Virus record (IMG/VR): IMGVR_UViG_3300037459_000020
Location: 1 to 29,531 of that record
DNA length: 29,531 nt
Source of the DNA: a virus
Strand: one strand, 5' to 3'
Translations under genes and position numbers: made by a program
Notes under the pieces: model-generated
The model's input: only the letters and a program-made list of their open reading frames with translations
Database searches by the model: none
What the model was told of the DNA's origin: nothing
Shown here: positions 13,827 through 21,541 of the stretch, piece after piece
How the letters are laid out: each line of letters begins with the position of its first letter
How positions within the stretch are numbered: the stretch's first letter is position 1

Positions 13827-15890
13827 TTAATCAAGCCGTGTAGCTTTCATGTATCCGAACCCACCGACGAAGATACCGTCAGAGCCACCTACGCGAGCGG
13901 CTCGGAGTTGGATGTTGGTCGGTGTGCCACTATCGGCATCAATCGCAATCATCATTTGAAAAGCGTGCACGTTTCCACTCGGGATCTGCATCGTGCCACC
14001 ACTCAAAAGCCCTTGATCCAAGATGAGGGTCTGCACCGCATCGTTAGCTATGTCAAACCCTTGCATCATGCCGTTCACCGTAGGACTTGTTCCTGAGAAC
14101 GTGAAGTCAAAGATCATGCCGGTCGTACCCGCCCCGGTCCGACTGAAATCGAAGACGATAACTAACTCCCAGTTGCTGAGCGCATCCGGCAGTGTGATCA
14201 CCATGTTCGTAACATTGGTGAGCGAGGTAGTTGAGATCGTCTGACCAACTATCCCCTGATACGCAGCGACAACTTCACCTATCCCACCACCACCGATGTC
14301 AGCCGTGGTGAGCACACGCTCGAACCCAGCACCTGTCAGTGTGTTGTTGACTTGGAAGCCACCTGCAGCCGCTGTCAGTGTTCGAGCAACCTCGATAGTT
14401 GCCTGATGAAGCTTCACGTCCGCTGCGGGATCAATGAGTATGCCGGGAGTGTCTAACCAGTCGCCCGCACTCTTGAACAGCACTGCTCCTGTCGCAGGTG
14501 CTGTGAGTGTGACATCAGCCAAGCCGTCCAGCCCGACGGTGCCGATGATGGCTGCGATGGTGTTCTTCCGAGTCAGTCCAGCCGTAGCATCATCGAAGGC
14601 GAGCTGGTCAGCTGCTGGATCGATGGTTCCTTCTAGCGTAAGCAGATCGATGTCGAGCAGGATGTCATCCGCGTTGACCAGAAGCCCACCATTTGCTGCA
14701 GCGATGACGTTGAAGGTGCGGTCCCCTGCAGAGAGGTCACCACCTCCCGTCATGCCAGCCCCAGCAATCAAGTCTATTAGTTCATCAGCAGCACCTAAAT
14801 TGGATATTGCTGCTGCTGCCGTCACCGCACCCGTACCACCCTGACCGATGGTGATTGGGAAGGCGATGGTGGTGGACGACGCTGCGTTGATCACATCAGT
14901 GGCGTCACAGTACGTGATGATGCTTTCGCCCTGTATGACCGTCTGCCCTGTTCCCGCAGCTGTCGATATCTCCAGATCGAAGGCACCAGTCGTCTGGTTG
15001 TCCACCCAGTACTGTTGCGTGGTGTTCGGCACGACGATGCGTCGGTTGCCAGTCAGCACACCCGTGAATCGGTAGGAGATCCTGTTGAGGTTCGCACCGC
15101 TGAGCACGAAGTCACCAGAACCCGGTACCGCAAGCGAAATGAAGTCGAATGCGATGGTCGAGCCGCTGCTCAAGCCCACGGTGAACCAGTCGGTGCCATC
15201 GGTAAAGATGAACGCACTGTCGTTCGGGTCGAGGTTAAGACTCGAACCCCCGTCGATGTTTCCTATCGGAGGGACCACATTGAGCGTACCGCTACCAGAG
15301 TTCCTCAGCATGAAGAACCAGTCATTACCCACAGTGCCTGCTGACGGCAGGTTGCAGGTGCCTGCACCAGCGGTGTAGATCAAACACTTCGCTCGGTCAC
15401 CATCCACCACAGTGAATGGAGTTCCTGCCTCGACATCGGAGTCGATCTTCTGGTTCAGCGTGGTGGTGATCGCTTTGATCCCAGCACCTGCTAGTGCACC
15501 AGCGGATGCAACAGAAACTGTTGCGCCCAGCTGTGAAGTAATCCACGTACCCGCAGCGGTGGAGTTGTCCGTCAGGATCAGTACCCACTGCTCGCCCGGT
15601 GCAACCGACTGGATCGTTCCACCTGTGCTGTCACGCACGGTGTACGTGTTCGCACCAATGTTATTGAACGTGACCTTGTTGCCGGTGCTCACGCTGCTAG
15701 CTGAAGGCATGTCGATGTTCAGCGATGGCTGAGTGGCATCGATGTCCATCCAGTCAGCGACAACGTTGACCCCTTCGATCTGCTGTTCTCTTGCCCACTG
15801 CAGCACGACATCCACAGCGGTGGTGATCGAGTTGTAGCTCGTGAGCGATGGGAAGATCAGCTCTCCACCAAAGACATCGGTATAAGCCAT
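13827..15890 (-). CDS. Tail fibre/appendage protein
   Basis: The 687-residue protein starts with a short structured N terminus (VFGGELIFPSLTSYNSITTAV), likely the virion anchor. A long Gly/Thr/Ser/Ala-rich beta repeat region without Cys clusters follows, including QGGTGAVTAAAAISNLGAA, a signature common in trimeric fibres. One copy of a GG-x-x-VNNT-x-TGAGFERVLTTAD module occurs at about residues 512-535. The C-terminal domain (about 545-687) is a beta-rich, probably receptor-binding or trimer-capping domain. The same module occurs three times in the 880-residue fibre encoded at 18547-21189. The gene overlaps the adaptor gene as TGATG. Confidence 0.78.
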   Translation of the reverse strand: MAYTDVFGGELIFPSLTSYNSITTAVDVVLQWAREQQIEGVNVVADWMDIDATQPSLNIDMPSASSVSTGNKVTFNNIGANTYTVRDSTGGTIQSVAPGEQWVLILTDNSTAAGTWITSQLGATVSVASAGALAGAGIKAITTTLNQKIDSDVEAGTPFTVVDGDRAKCLIYTAGAGTCNLPSAGTVGNDWFFMLRNSGSGTLNVVPPIGNIDGGSSLNLDPNDSAFIFTDGTDWFTVGLSSGSTIAFDFISLAVPGSGDFVLSGANLNRISYRFTGVLTGNRRIVVPNTTQQYWVDNQTTGAFDLEISTAAGTGQTVIQGESIITYCDATDVINAASSTTIAFPITIGQGGTGAVTAAAAISNLGAADELIDLIAGAGMTGGGDLSAGDRTFNVIAAANGGLLVNADDILLDIDLLTLEGTIDPAADQLAFDDATAGLTRKNTIAAIIGTVGLDGLADVTLTAPATGAVLFKSAGDWLDTPGILIDPAADVKLHQATIEVARTLTAAAGGFQVNNTLTGAGFERVLTTADIGGGGIGEVVAAYQGIVGQTISTTSLTNVTNMVITLPDALSNWELVIVFDFSRTGAGTTGMIFDFTFSGTSPTVNGMMQGFDIANDAVQTLILDQGLLSGGTMQIPSGNVHAFQMMIAIDADSGTPTNIQLRAARVGGSDGIFVGGFGYMKATRLD
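14287..14361 (-). repeat. Fibre module copy (single copy in the 687-aa fibre)
   Basis: Encodes the VNNTLTGAGFERVLTTAD module. It is the one copy in this gene and closely matches the copies at 18971-19051, 19617-19692 and 20412-20487 in both protein and DNA. Confidence 0.8.
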
Positions 15891-16534
15891 CAGACGTTCT
15901 CCCTCGTGACCTGTCGGTCGATAATGCGTTTCACGTCCTGCGCTTCGAGGATCATGACGTCACGGTCGTAGATGCCTTGCCATATCTGGATGCGCTCATC
16001 GTTTTTCAAAAAGGGAGTCGCCTGCAGGAGCGAACCATGAAGCAGCGCGTTAGGGGCAAAATCCGACGACCAGTTCGTTTGGTTCGTTGCATCCAACAGC
16101 GCAGGCAGCTCCCAGTAATTGACCTCGAACGGATACGCGAAGTCCGCAGTCGGTGCGATCAGCCAGTTGAAGTAATCGTAGTCCCCGTAGAACTTTGGCT
16201 GATCTGTTAGATCTTCATCAGGCCAGTAGCGTCGCATGTACTCGTACGAGCGCAGGAACAGGGGTGTCCGTATCTGTGTTACCCCCACACCGAAGTTGAT
16301 CGAGATCGTATCTCTCCATCGATCAGGCTTCGGGATCACCGACTGGCCGATACCTAACGTATCTGTGACAACGCTCACGAACCCCAACAACTTGAGTGAA
16401 TTCGCCAGCTGACGTTCCGCGAGATTGATCAAGCTCGGGAGCTGATCAAACACTGTCTCGTCAACGGACGTACCCCGTTCAAGATACGAACGTAAGTCGT
16501 CCAGCAGTGAGTTGAATGTCATTGAGACAGCCAT
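15890..16534 (-). CDS. Head-tail adaptor (T7 gp11/SU10 adaptor-like)
   Basis: The 214-residue protein has an N-terminal helical part (FNSLLDDLRSYLERG, then LPSLINLAERQLANSLK), a PKPDRWRDTISINFGVG strand region, and SYEYMRRYWPDE. A block follows with PKFYGDYDYFNWLIAPTADFAYPFEVNYWELPALLDATNQ-type spacing, cut here into its recognisable parts. This order is typical of the short adaptor ring protein of podophages that joins portal to nozzle. GAGGAG lies upstream of ATG 16534. A second Met at position 5 is a possible start. Its placement two genes before the nozzle-like gene fits. Confidence 0.75.
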   Translation of the reverse strand: MAVSMTFNSLLDDLRSYLERGTSVDETVFDQLPSLINLAERQLANSLKLLGFVSVVTDTLGIGQSVIPKPDRWRDTISINFGVGVTQIRTPLFLRSYEYMRRYWPDEDLTDQPKFYGDYDYFNWLIAPTADFAYPFEVNYWELPALLDATNQTNWSSDFAPNALLHGSLLQATPFLKNDERIQIWQGIYDRDVMILEAQDVKRIIDRQVTRENV

Positions 16535-16544
16535 TGGTTACTCC

Positions 16545-16910
16545 TCAGACGGGGGTAGCTTCTGCGTCGTCACCCGGTCCCTCTTCCGTCGCGGGCTCCT
16601 CAGTCTCAGCAACCGGCTCTTCCGCTGTCGGCGTTTCCGCGACCGGCTCGGGCTCTGGCTCTGGCTCAGGTTGTGGTTCGGGCTCGGGGGTTGGTTCTGG
16701 CACACTCGGTGTTTCTCCCGCACGCATCGCGCTCCACTCATTAGGAGTGGGTGCTCGTGGCACGTCTGCCATCGCATTGATCAGTTCTTCTGAACAGGCA
16801 CCTGAGTCCAGATGTGTCATCAGTTCAGCAAGCTGAGGTAAAGATAGGACACTGCCGCCACCTATTCTGGTGCAGTAGGTCAGTTCACTCAGTGCAGCTA
16901 GTACGCTCAT
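16545..16910 (-). CDS. Pro-Glu-rich protein in lysis region
   Basis: I place the start at ATG 16910, which forms a TAATG with the holin stop and has CGGAGG 7 nt upstream. An earlier in-frame ATG at 16931 would lie inside the holin gene. The 121-residue product has a helical N-terminal half with two Cys residues. A strongly acidic C-terminal half follows with a PEPEPEPEP repeat, then Glu/Ala/Thr-rich sequence. It has no signal peptide or lipobox that I can see. Extended Pro-Glu repeats form stiff rods (as in TonB-like linkers), so a spacer role is possible, but the function is unknown. Confidence 0.65.
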   Translation of the reverse strand: MSVLAALSELTYCTRIGGGSVLSLPQLAELMTHLDSGACSEELINAMADVPRAPTPNEWSAMRAGETPSVPEPTPEPEPQPEPEPEPEPVAETPTAEEPVAETEEPATEEGPGDDAEATPV

Positions 16911-17389
16911 TAAGAGCCTCCGTTTTTCCATTTATCAAAAGAACGCACACCCATGTAGGTGAGCGCGGGTGATGCAATCGCGATGAACACTTCCCACAGG
17001 AAAGTGATCTCGCTGAATATACCTGCAATCGCTTCACCATCTGGACCTGTCTGCGCGGTGAAGTACGCAAGCAACGGAGCCCCGATGGTCGAGAAGATCG
17101 CGTATGCGATGGTGAGGTACCACGACTGCCGCGCAATGTCTGGACGTGTGCGCTTTGTCTTCAGGTCTGACTGGTGCAGCTCAGCGGTGATGCGGTTGGT
17201 CATCGTTTCTTCAAACGCGATCTCAGCCTGACGCTCAAGGTTTTTGTCCTCAAGTATCTTGATCTCCATCTTGTGGACGAACTCAGCTGCCTTGTCGGGG
17301 TCAGTGATGAACTCCGAGATCAGATCGCCGACCCCTTTGCCGCCCATGATGCCTTTGACGGCACCCGCTATGGCTGTGAGTACACTCAT
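16910..17389 (-). CDS. Holin, 3TM/GTA-holin-like
   Basis: The 159-residue protein fits the 3TM holin family. An N-terminal Gly-rich helix is followed by a charged amphipathic middle (about 35-85), then two clear hydrophobic segments at about 89-110 (SWYLTIAYAIFSTIGAPLLAYF cut at its ends) and about 121-147 (GIFSEITFLWEVFIAIASP). The C terminus is short and basic with YMGVRSFDKWK. The RPDIARQSWYL-type entry into the first segment and the GxRxFxK ending are typical of the group. Holins oligomerise in the inner membrane and trigger lysis. It overlaps the upstream small gene as ATGA and lies two genes after an M15 endolysin. Confidence 0.8.
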   Translation of the reverse strand: MSVLTAIAGAVKGIMGGKGVGDLISEFITDPDKAAEFVHKMEIKILEDKNLERQAEIAFEETMTNRITAELHQSDLKTKRTRPDIARQSWYLTIAYAIFSTIGAPLLAYFTAQTGPDGEAIAGIFSEITFLWEVFIAIASPALTYMGVRSFDKWKNGGS

Positions 17390-17556
17390 TCCTCAGCCTT
17401 CCTCACGGTCCACTCTTTGCACCATTCCCACACGATAAATTCCGCCGACATGCAGATCTGGTGACCCTTATCATTGCGTGCGTACTGCACCTCCACACCG
17501 GCACCCAACAGGGCTACCGACACAAGTGGAAGTGGATTATTCAATTTGATCTTCAT
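17386..17556 (-). CDS. Small protein between endolysin and holin
   Basis: A short gene of 56 residues starts at ATG 17556, which overlaps the endolysin stop as ATGA, and ends with a TGA overlapping the holin start as ATGA. Both junctions argue strongly for translation. The protein has a short hydrophobic N-terminal part (LPLVSVALLGAGVEV), two Cys residues and an aromatic, charged end (FIVWEWCKEWTVRK). It may be a lysis accessory protein. The hydrophobic stretch is too short for a confident membrane call. Confidence 0.7.
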   Translation of the reverse strand: MKIKLNNPLPLVSVALLGAGVEVQYARNDKGHQICMSAEFIVWEWCKEWTVRKAEE

Positions 17557-17981
17557 AGCCTGATCTCCACGTGACCCCAGTCCATAAGCTTTTGGTCTGT
17601 GGTTAAGCCATTCATGTTCCAGTCGCCGCCCCAGCGAAGAGTGACTCCACACTCCTTTGCTGCGACGAACCAAACCCCCGCTACCACCGCGAAGGCATGC
17701 GTATCCTTCCACGGAATCGCACCATTGATCCACGGTGCAAAATCTATTGCCAATGAACACGGTTCACCACCCTGCTCGTGGTTGTGGTTCGAGTCAGGCC
17801 ACCTTTTTTCCGATGCCCCCGACTCGAACAGTGCGTTTTGTATATCCTCGCCACTCCAGCCTCGAATGATGGTGTAGTCGATGGGCGTCATCTTGATCGC
17901 ACGCATCGCCACGTCCTGTAGTTGCACGAAGCATGTCGCAATGCGACTCGCTGACTTGTTGCCATAGATGAAGTCAGCCAT
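17553..17981 (-). CDS. Endolysin, M15-type D-Ala/L-Ala-D-Glu peptidase
   Basis: From ATG 17981 (the fourth codon before the upstream gene's stop overlaps it) the protein is 142 residues. It begins MADFIYG, has an early helix typical of VanY/M15 endolysins, and carries Ser64-x-His66 with Ala78-x-Asp80 and a final Trp135-Gly-His137-Val-Glu139. His66, Asp80 and His137 correspond to the zinc ligands of the SxHxxGxAxD...H fold. There is an insertion between the Ser-x-His and Ala-x-Asp parts. Such enzymes cleave peptide bonds in peptidoglycan stems. An upstream in-frame start at 18011 is possible but overlaps the neighbour more. No signal peptide is present, so export would need the holin. Confidence 0.85.
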   Translation of the reverse strand: MADFIYGNKSASRIATCFVQLQDVAMRAIKMTPIDYTIIRGWSGEDIQNALFESGASEKRWPDSNHNHEQGGEPCSLAIDFAPWINGAIPWKDTHAFAVVAGVWFVAAKECGVTLRWGGDWNMNGLTTDQKLMDWGHVEIRL

Positions 17982-18240
17982 CGTTTGCCATCTTCTTGAT
18001 GTCATCAGCAATTTGCCGCAGCAGTACCACGTTGATTGCCTGCACCGTCTTGATGTCGGAGAGTTCGTCTTTCACTTCGAGCTTCTGCTCTATGACTTCC
18101 TCCTCGACTTCCTCGATAGCCTCTGCGTTCTTCTCGATCTTCGCATCCTGGGCATTCACCCAGTACCCCAGCCCAAGCAGCACAATGCCTGCGACTACAG
18201 TGATCGGAAGACTCGCCTTGCTGATGTCCATGCCACTCAT
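17974..18240 (-). CDS. Membrane-anchored coiled-coil protein, i-spanin-like
   Basis: The 88-residue protein has one N-terminal transmembrane segment (about residues 11-28, LPITVVAGIVLLGLGYWV). A Glu/Lys-rich coiled coil follows (about 33-72) and a short C-terminal helix. That is the layout of inner-membrane spanins (Rz-like) and of some holin-associated proteins. It lies directly before the M15 endolysin, whose start codon sits inside its last codons. No partner outer-membrane lipoprotein spanin is evident nearby. Assignment as spanin is by topology and location only. Confidence 0.65.
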   Translation of the reverse strand: MSGMDISKASLPITVVAGIVLLGLGYWVNAQDAKIEKNAEAIEEVEEEVIEQKLEVKDELSDIKTVQAINVVLLRQIADDIKKMANDG

Positions 18241-18242
18241 AG

Positions 18243-18527
18243 TTAGCTCTTTTTACCTCCGTCGATTCGTTCGACACCCGGAGGGGTCACTTCCTCGCCA
18301 CCGTCGGGACCACCCCCATCAGGCACCGGTCCGGGTTTCTGCATCTCAGGGTTGGGAACGACGACCAGCTCGCCACGTGCGATGGCTTGCAACATTCCTT
18401 CGAGTATTGCTAGCGCACCACCCTTCGCGATACTCATCGGTACCGGCAGATCCTTAATCGATAGAAGCTCGACCCCTGCAGATGCCGCCATTTGGATCTG
18501 GACTGGGGTTACTTGCTGTGATTGCAT
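18243..18527 (-). CDS. Hypothetical small protein opening the lysis cassette
   Basis: The 94-residue protein is Gln/Ala-rich at its N terminus, has a hydrophobic helix in the middle (MSIAKGGALAILEGMLQAIARG, cut to its core), and ends in a Pro/Gly/Glu-rich disordered tail. AGGAG precedes the ATG by a normal distance. Two nucleotides separate it from the next gene. It contains a KGG as in the recurrent GG motifs, but without the aromatic residue. I do not recognise the family. Confidence 0.65.
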   Translation of the reverse strand: MQSQQVTPVQIQMAASAGVELLSIKDLPVPMSIAKGGALAILEGMLQAIARGELVVVPNPEMQKPGPVPDGGGPDGGEEVTPPGVERIDGGKKS

Positions 18528-18546
18528 TTTCTAGTTCTCCTTTGGT

Positions 18547-21189
18547 TTACGTGAGTAGTTGGGCTCGAATCCACGAGCCTTGAAACAAGATTCCATCTGC
18601 ACCGCTATCGACTTGCTTTGCAGCGTCGATTGAAAGGTCACCGGCAACACCGTCAGTACCTACGATCATGTGACCCACCACAACGTGGACCGAAGCGTCG
18701 CCAGAGTTCACGTTGACCTGCGAACCGATGGGCGAGTTCTCTACGATGGTGTCGTCCGCTCCGATAACGACGAGGCCGAGTCCATTCCAACTCGCGCCGC
18801 CTGGATCGTTCAGTCGGAACTTGATGTCGTCAGCTGCGGGTGCTGAAAACTCCAGAACGTACTCCACCGCGTAGCGTGAGTTCGCTGCGAGGGCTACGGT
18901 CATCAGATCGGTTTGGAACGTAGTGCCGGTCAGCAACACGTTGCTGGTGCGCACGTCGGTGAGGAAGCCACCACCACCACCCAAGTCGCTTGTCGTGAGT
19001 GCTCGCTCCAGCCCTGCGCCAGTCAGTGTGTTGTTGATGAATGCGCCACCAGTTGCAGGTGTGTGCGTCTCGATGACGATGGCTGCACTCGGTGGGTGGA
19101 AGATCTCGACGTCGGTATCGGGATCCATGTGGAGCATTTGGCGATTCACACTGCCCGCATCACGTGCGTTGAATGTGATCTCCATGCTGTCAACGAAGCC
19201 GTCAAACAAGAAGTTCGCACCATTCCACACCATCCGCATAGCGAGGTTGCCACTGACTTGGTGGAAGTCGAGGATCGTGTTCGAACCACTGCGACCTTCA
19301 AGGATGAACCCTGAGATCGTCAACTCGATGATGTTGCCACCCGATCCAGCACCGTTGGCAAACCGGAGATTGACCCCACCCGCAACGGCAGCAGATGCAG
19401 GAGGACCAAGGTTTACAGTTCCGCCTAAAGGCTGGATGTCCAAGGTGTCAATGGTGGTAGCGTCTGCCTTCGCCTGGATACCCGATCCAATACCGAAGAG
19501 TCCCAGCTCAAGGTGTGGATTCGACCCTGGAACCGCTGCGCCGATGTTGAGCGCAACGTCGGTATCGGTCAGATCAATGACATTGCTGTTGGTAAGGATG
19601 ATCTCAGTGAAGGGACTGCCAGAGATGTCTGCTGTCGTCAGTACGCGTTCAAAGCCCGCACCCGTTGCCAAGTTGTTGACGAGCAGTCCACCAGAAGCAG
19701 CGAGCTGCGTCTGTGCCATGTTGGTGCCGTTGTGAAAGAGCGCAACCGCACCATTGACGACCATGGTGATGAAGTCGTCTTGGAGTACGCCCGCTGCATC
19801 AGTCTGACGAATCCTTCCTGTTAGTACGCTCTCGTCCCAAAGCCATGCAATGCCTCCGCTGTCCGCTCGTGTTCCTATGGTGGAATCGAGGTTGAGACCA
19901 GTGCCCACTACGTCAAGGAGTACCGCTACAGTATTGACTACGTCAGCACCTTCAGCTGTAGTCTGGAATCTGTTCCCGTTGTTGTGGCGAAGGATCATTG
20001 CACCGTCAGCGATGCACTCGAAATATGTCTTTTGCAGTGCTCCAGTGTTGTCCGTTTGAACAGCGCTGTAGGTACCTGCATCAACGTCGAGTCTGACGCC
20101 ACCATCGGTGTCGATCAGGAACAAGCTCGCCCCGGTATTGGCTGGGTTGTCTATCCTCAGCTCAAGACTAGGTATGCTCGCACCAAGAGCAGTCGTGGCA
20201 AGCCTCACTGCACCGTTGAAGGACGCTTCCATCGCTCCATTGGCGATCAGGCTGAGCATAGTCTCAGCACCAGCCGTGCCGCCTAAGAAGCGGAAGTCCA
20301 CACCATCGACTGCGTTGAACTGCATGTCAGTTCCGTCGAAGAACTGGAGCATGTCGTTGCCGGTACCCCAACGGATCTGATCGTTGTCCAGAGCGTCGAT
20401 GGGGAAGGTGACGCCTGTAAGATCTGCCGTGGTCAGTACACGTTCGAACCCTGCACCAGTGGCTGTGTTGTTGACTTCAATACCACCATTAGCAGGGGTC
20501 TCTGTCCGCAACACGGCAGCGTCCGATGGCATATGAAAAAGCTGAGAGGTGGCATCGGGATCAAGATCAAGACCGATTCGGGTGGCAAGCGCACCCGTAA
20601 GCATCTGAGCTATGAAGTGACCTTGGGGCGTGAGGTTCTTGATTGACCAGTCATTAGAGCCATCGAATCCAAATCGTGCTATCTCAAACGTAAAACCAAC
20701 ACCCTCACGGAGAACCCATTTCAAGTCATTGGGCGACGACGTACCACGCTGGTCATGGACATTGATTTCGCCTGCGCTCAGCGCCAGGATCAGCTGATTG
20801 TTATCAATATTTAGATTTGTAGATCCGTTAGGATCCGCGAAAAAGAAAGTGGTCGCTACCCCCGCGTCCGTTAGACCCCGTAGTTGTACTGACGCGCCGA
20901 ATGCAAGAGAGTCGAAGAGGAAATTGCTCGCCACCCACCCCAAGGTAGCAGTAGAAATTGCATTCGCGTTTTGGAAAGTCAGCGTTGCATCGTAGTCATA
21001 CGGTGTACCGGCTGCAGGCGCAACTACTCCAGTGCCTTGAATGTTCCCCGCACTGAAAGTCAGGTTGTCACCCGCAACCTTGCGGCTGACCTCCACGCCG
21101 CTCTCAACGGTCTGCACCTCGAAGAAAGTTCCCGTCAAATCCAACGGAATAATGGCAAGAGGCAGCTCTGAAATTGTTACGTTTGGCAT
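18547..21189 (-). CDS. Large tail fibre with three repeated modules
   Basis: The 880-residue protein is beta-rich with few charged clusters and almost no Cys. Its N terminus (TISELPLAIIPLDLTGTFFEV) resembles fibre anchor domains. Three copies of a module of about 45-50 residues follow, each with a D-P/N-G-type turn, an HN or HM, then GG-x-x-V/I-NN-T/L-x-TGAGFERVLTTAD or a close variant. A C-terminal beta domain (about 750-880) probably carries trimerisation or receptor binding. The last copy varies (TGAGLERALTTSD). Comparable units occur in many environmental phage fibres, for example as 'LYYNGNKKFETTSTG'-type repeats, by recollection. It overlaps the zinc-ribbon gene as TGATG. Confidence 0.8.
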   Translation of the reverse strand: MPNVTISELPLAIIPLDLTGTFFEVQTVESGVEVSRKVAGDNLTFSAGNIQGTGVVAPAAGTPYDYDATLTFQNANAISTATLGWVASNFLFDSLAFGASVQLRGLTDAGVATTFFFADPNGSTNLNIDNNQLILALSAGEINVHDQRGTSSPNDLKWVLREGVGFTFEIARFGFDGSNDWSIKNLTPQGHFIAQMLTGALATRIGLDLDPDATSQLFHMPSDAAVLRTETPANGGIEVNNTATGAGFERVLTTADLTGVTFPIDALDNDQIRWGTGNDMLQFFDGTDMQFNAVDGVDFRFLGGTAGAETMLSLIANGAMEASFNGAVRLATTALGASIPSLELRIDNPANTGASLFLIDTDGGVRLDVDAGTYSAVQTDNTGALQKTYFECIADGAMILRHNNGNRFQTTAEGADVVNTVAVLLDVVGTGLNLDSTIGTRADSGGIAWLWDESVLTGRIRQTDAAGVLQDDFITMVVNGAVALFHNGTNMAQTQLAASGGLLVNNLATGAGFERVLTTADISGSPFTEIILTNSNVIDLTDTDVALNIGAAVPGSNPHLELGLFGIGSGIQAKADATTIDTLDIQPLGGTVNLGPPASAAVAGGVNLRFANGAGSGGNIIELTISGFILEGRSGSNTILDFHQVSGNLAMRMVWNGANFLFDGFVDSMEITFNARDAGSVNRQMLHMDPDTDVEIFHPPSAAIVIETHTPATGGAFINNTLTGAGLERALTTSDLGGGGGFLTDVRTSNVLLTGTTFQTDLMTVALAANSRYAVEYVLEFSAPAADDIKFRLNDPGGASWNGLGLVVIGADDTIVENSPIGSQVNVNSGDASVHVVVGHMIVGTDGVAGDLSIDAAKQVDSGADGILFQGSWIRAQLLT
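18971..19051 (-). repeat. Fibre module copy 3 (C-terminal, most diverged)
   Basis: Encodes INNTLTGAGLERALTTSD with a poly-Gly end. It shares long stretches of DNA identity with copies at 19617-19692, 20412-20487 and 14287-14361. Confidence 0.8.
19617..19692 (-). repeat. Fibre module copy 2
   Basis: Encodes VNNLATGAGFERVLTTAD in the middle of the 880-residue fibre, in the same context (GALFHN-type strand then GG) as the other copies. Confidence 0.8.
20412..20487 (-). repeat. Fibre module copy 1
   Basis: Encodes VNNTATGAGFERVLTTAD in the N-terminal third of the 880-residue fibre. It is preceded by the DPDA...LFHMPSDAAV type strand also seen near copy 3. Confidence 0.8.
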
Positions 21190-21539
21190 CAGAATTCCGT
21201 TCCAAGTGTGGAGCTTTCGATGACTCGACGGTCATCCCCTACAGTGATCCGTGGATTCCCATCTATTGTTCCACGAACTCCAAATAACGCTGTCGTGTTC
21301 GGCACCGCGCCACCCGTACTGAGGTCTTCATCAGGTCGGTAGAAGCGCAGCGTCACGTCCTCCGTCCGACGTGCAGGCAAGCGGTACGGATCGTAATCAT
21401 CGAGATCATCTTTGCAGACCTTCAGCCCTGGTGAGTTAGGGTCCGAGAACAGGTCTTCCAACGAGAACTTCTGCCAGCAGCGTGCGCACACACCGATACC
21501 GAAAGTTGATCTGCCTGATGGGTCTAGAAAAATAGGCAT
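21189..21539 (-). CDS. Small zinc-ribbon-like virion-operon protein
   Basis: The 116-residue protein has Cys18-x2-Cys21 with a following KFSLEDLFSDPNSPGLKVC strand pattern, giving a third Cys and then two Asp residues in place of a fourth Cys, plus DPYRLPARR. This short-protein pattern (GICARC..KF, PDPN.PGL.VC, DPYRLPAR) is one I associate with small proteins next to connector genes in environmental phages. The C-terminal half is beta-like with no motif. Its role is unknown. It might be a neck or assembly factor given its position right after the connector-like gene, whose stop lies 2 nt upstream. Confidence 0.7.
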   Translation of the reverse strand: MPIFLDPSGRSTFGIGVCARCWQKFSLEDLFSDPNSPGLKVCKDDLDDYDPYRLPARRTEDVTLRFYRPDEDLSTGGAVPNTTALFGVRGTIDGNPRITVGDDRRVIESSTLGTEF

Positions 21540-21541
21540 GA

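Noticed and set aside
16911-16931. Earlier ATG for the Pro-Glu-rich gene
   Set aside because: It would start inside the holin gene. ATG 16910 has a perfect CGGAGG and a TAATG overlap.
17557-17760. Upstream extension of the 56-residue gene between endolysin and holin
   Set aside because: The extra part is antisense-like sequence inside the endolysin frame. ATG 17556 makes an ATGA overlap.
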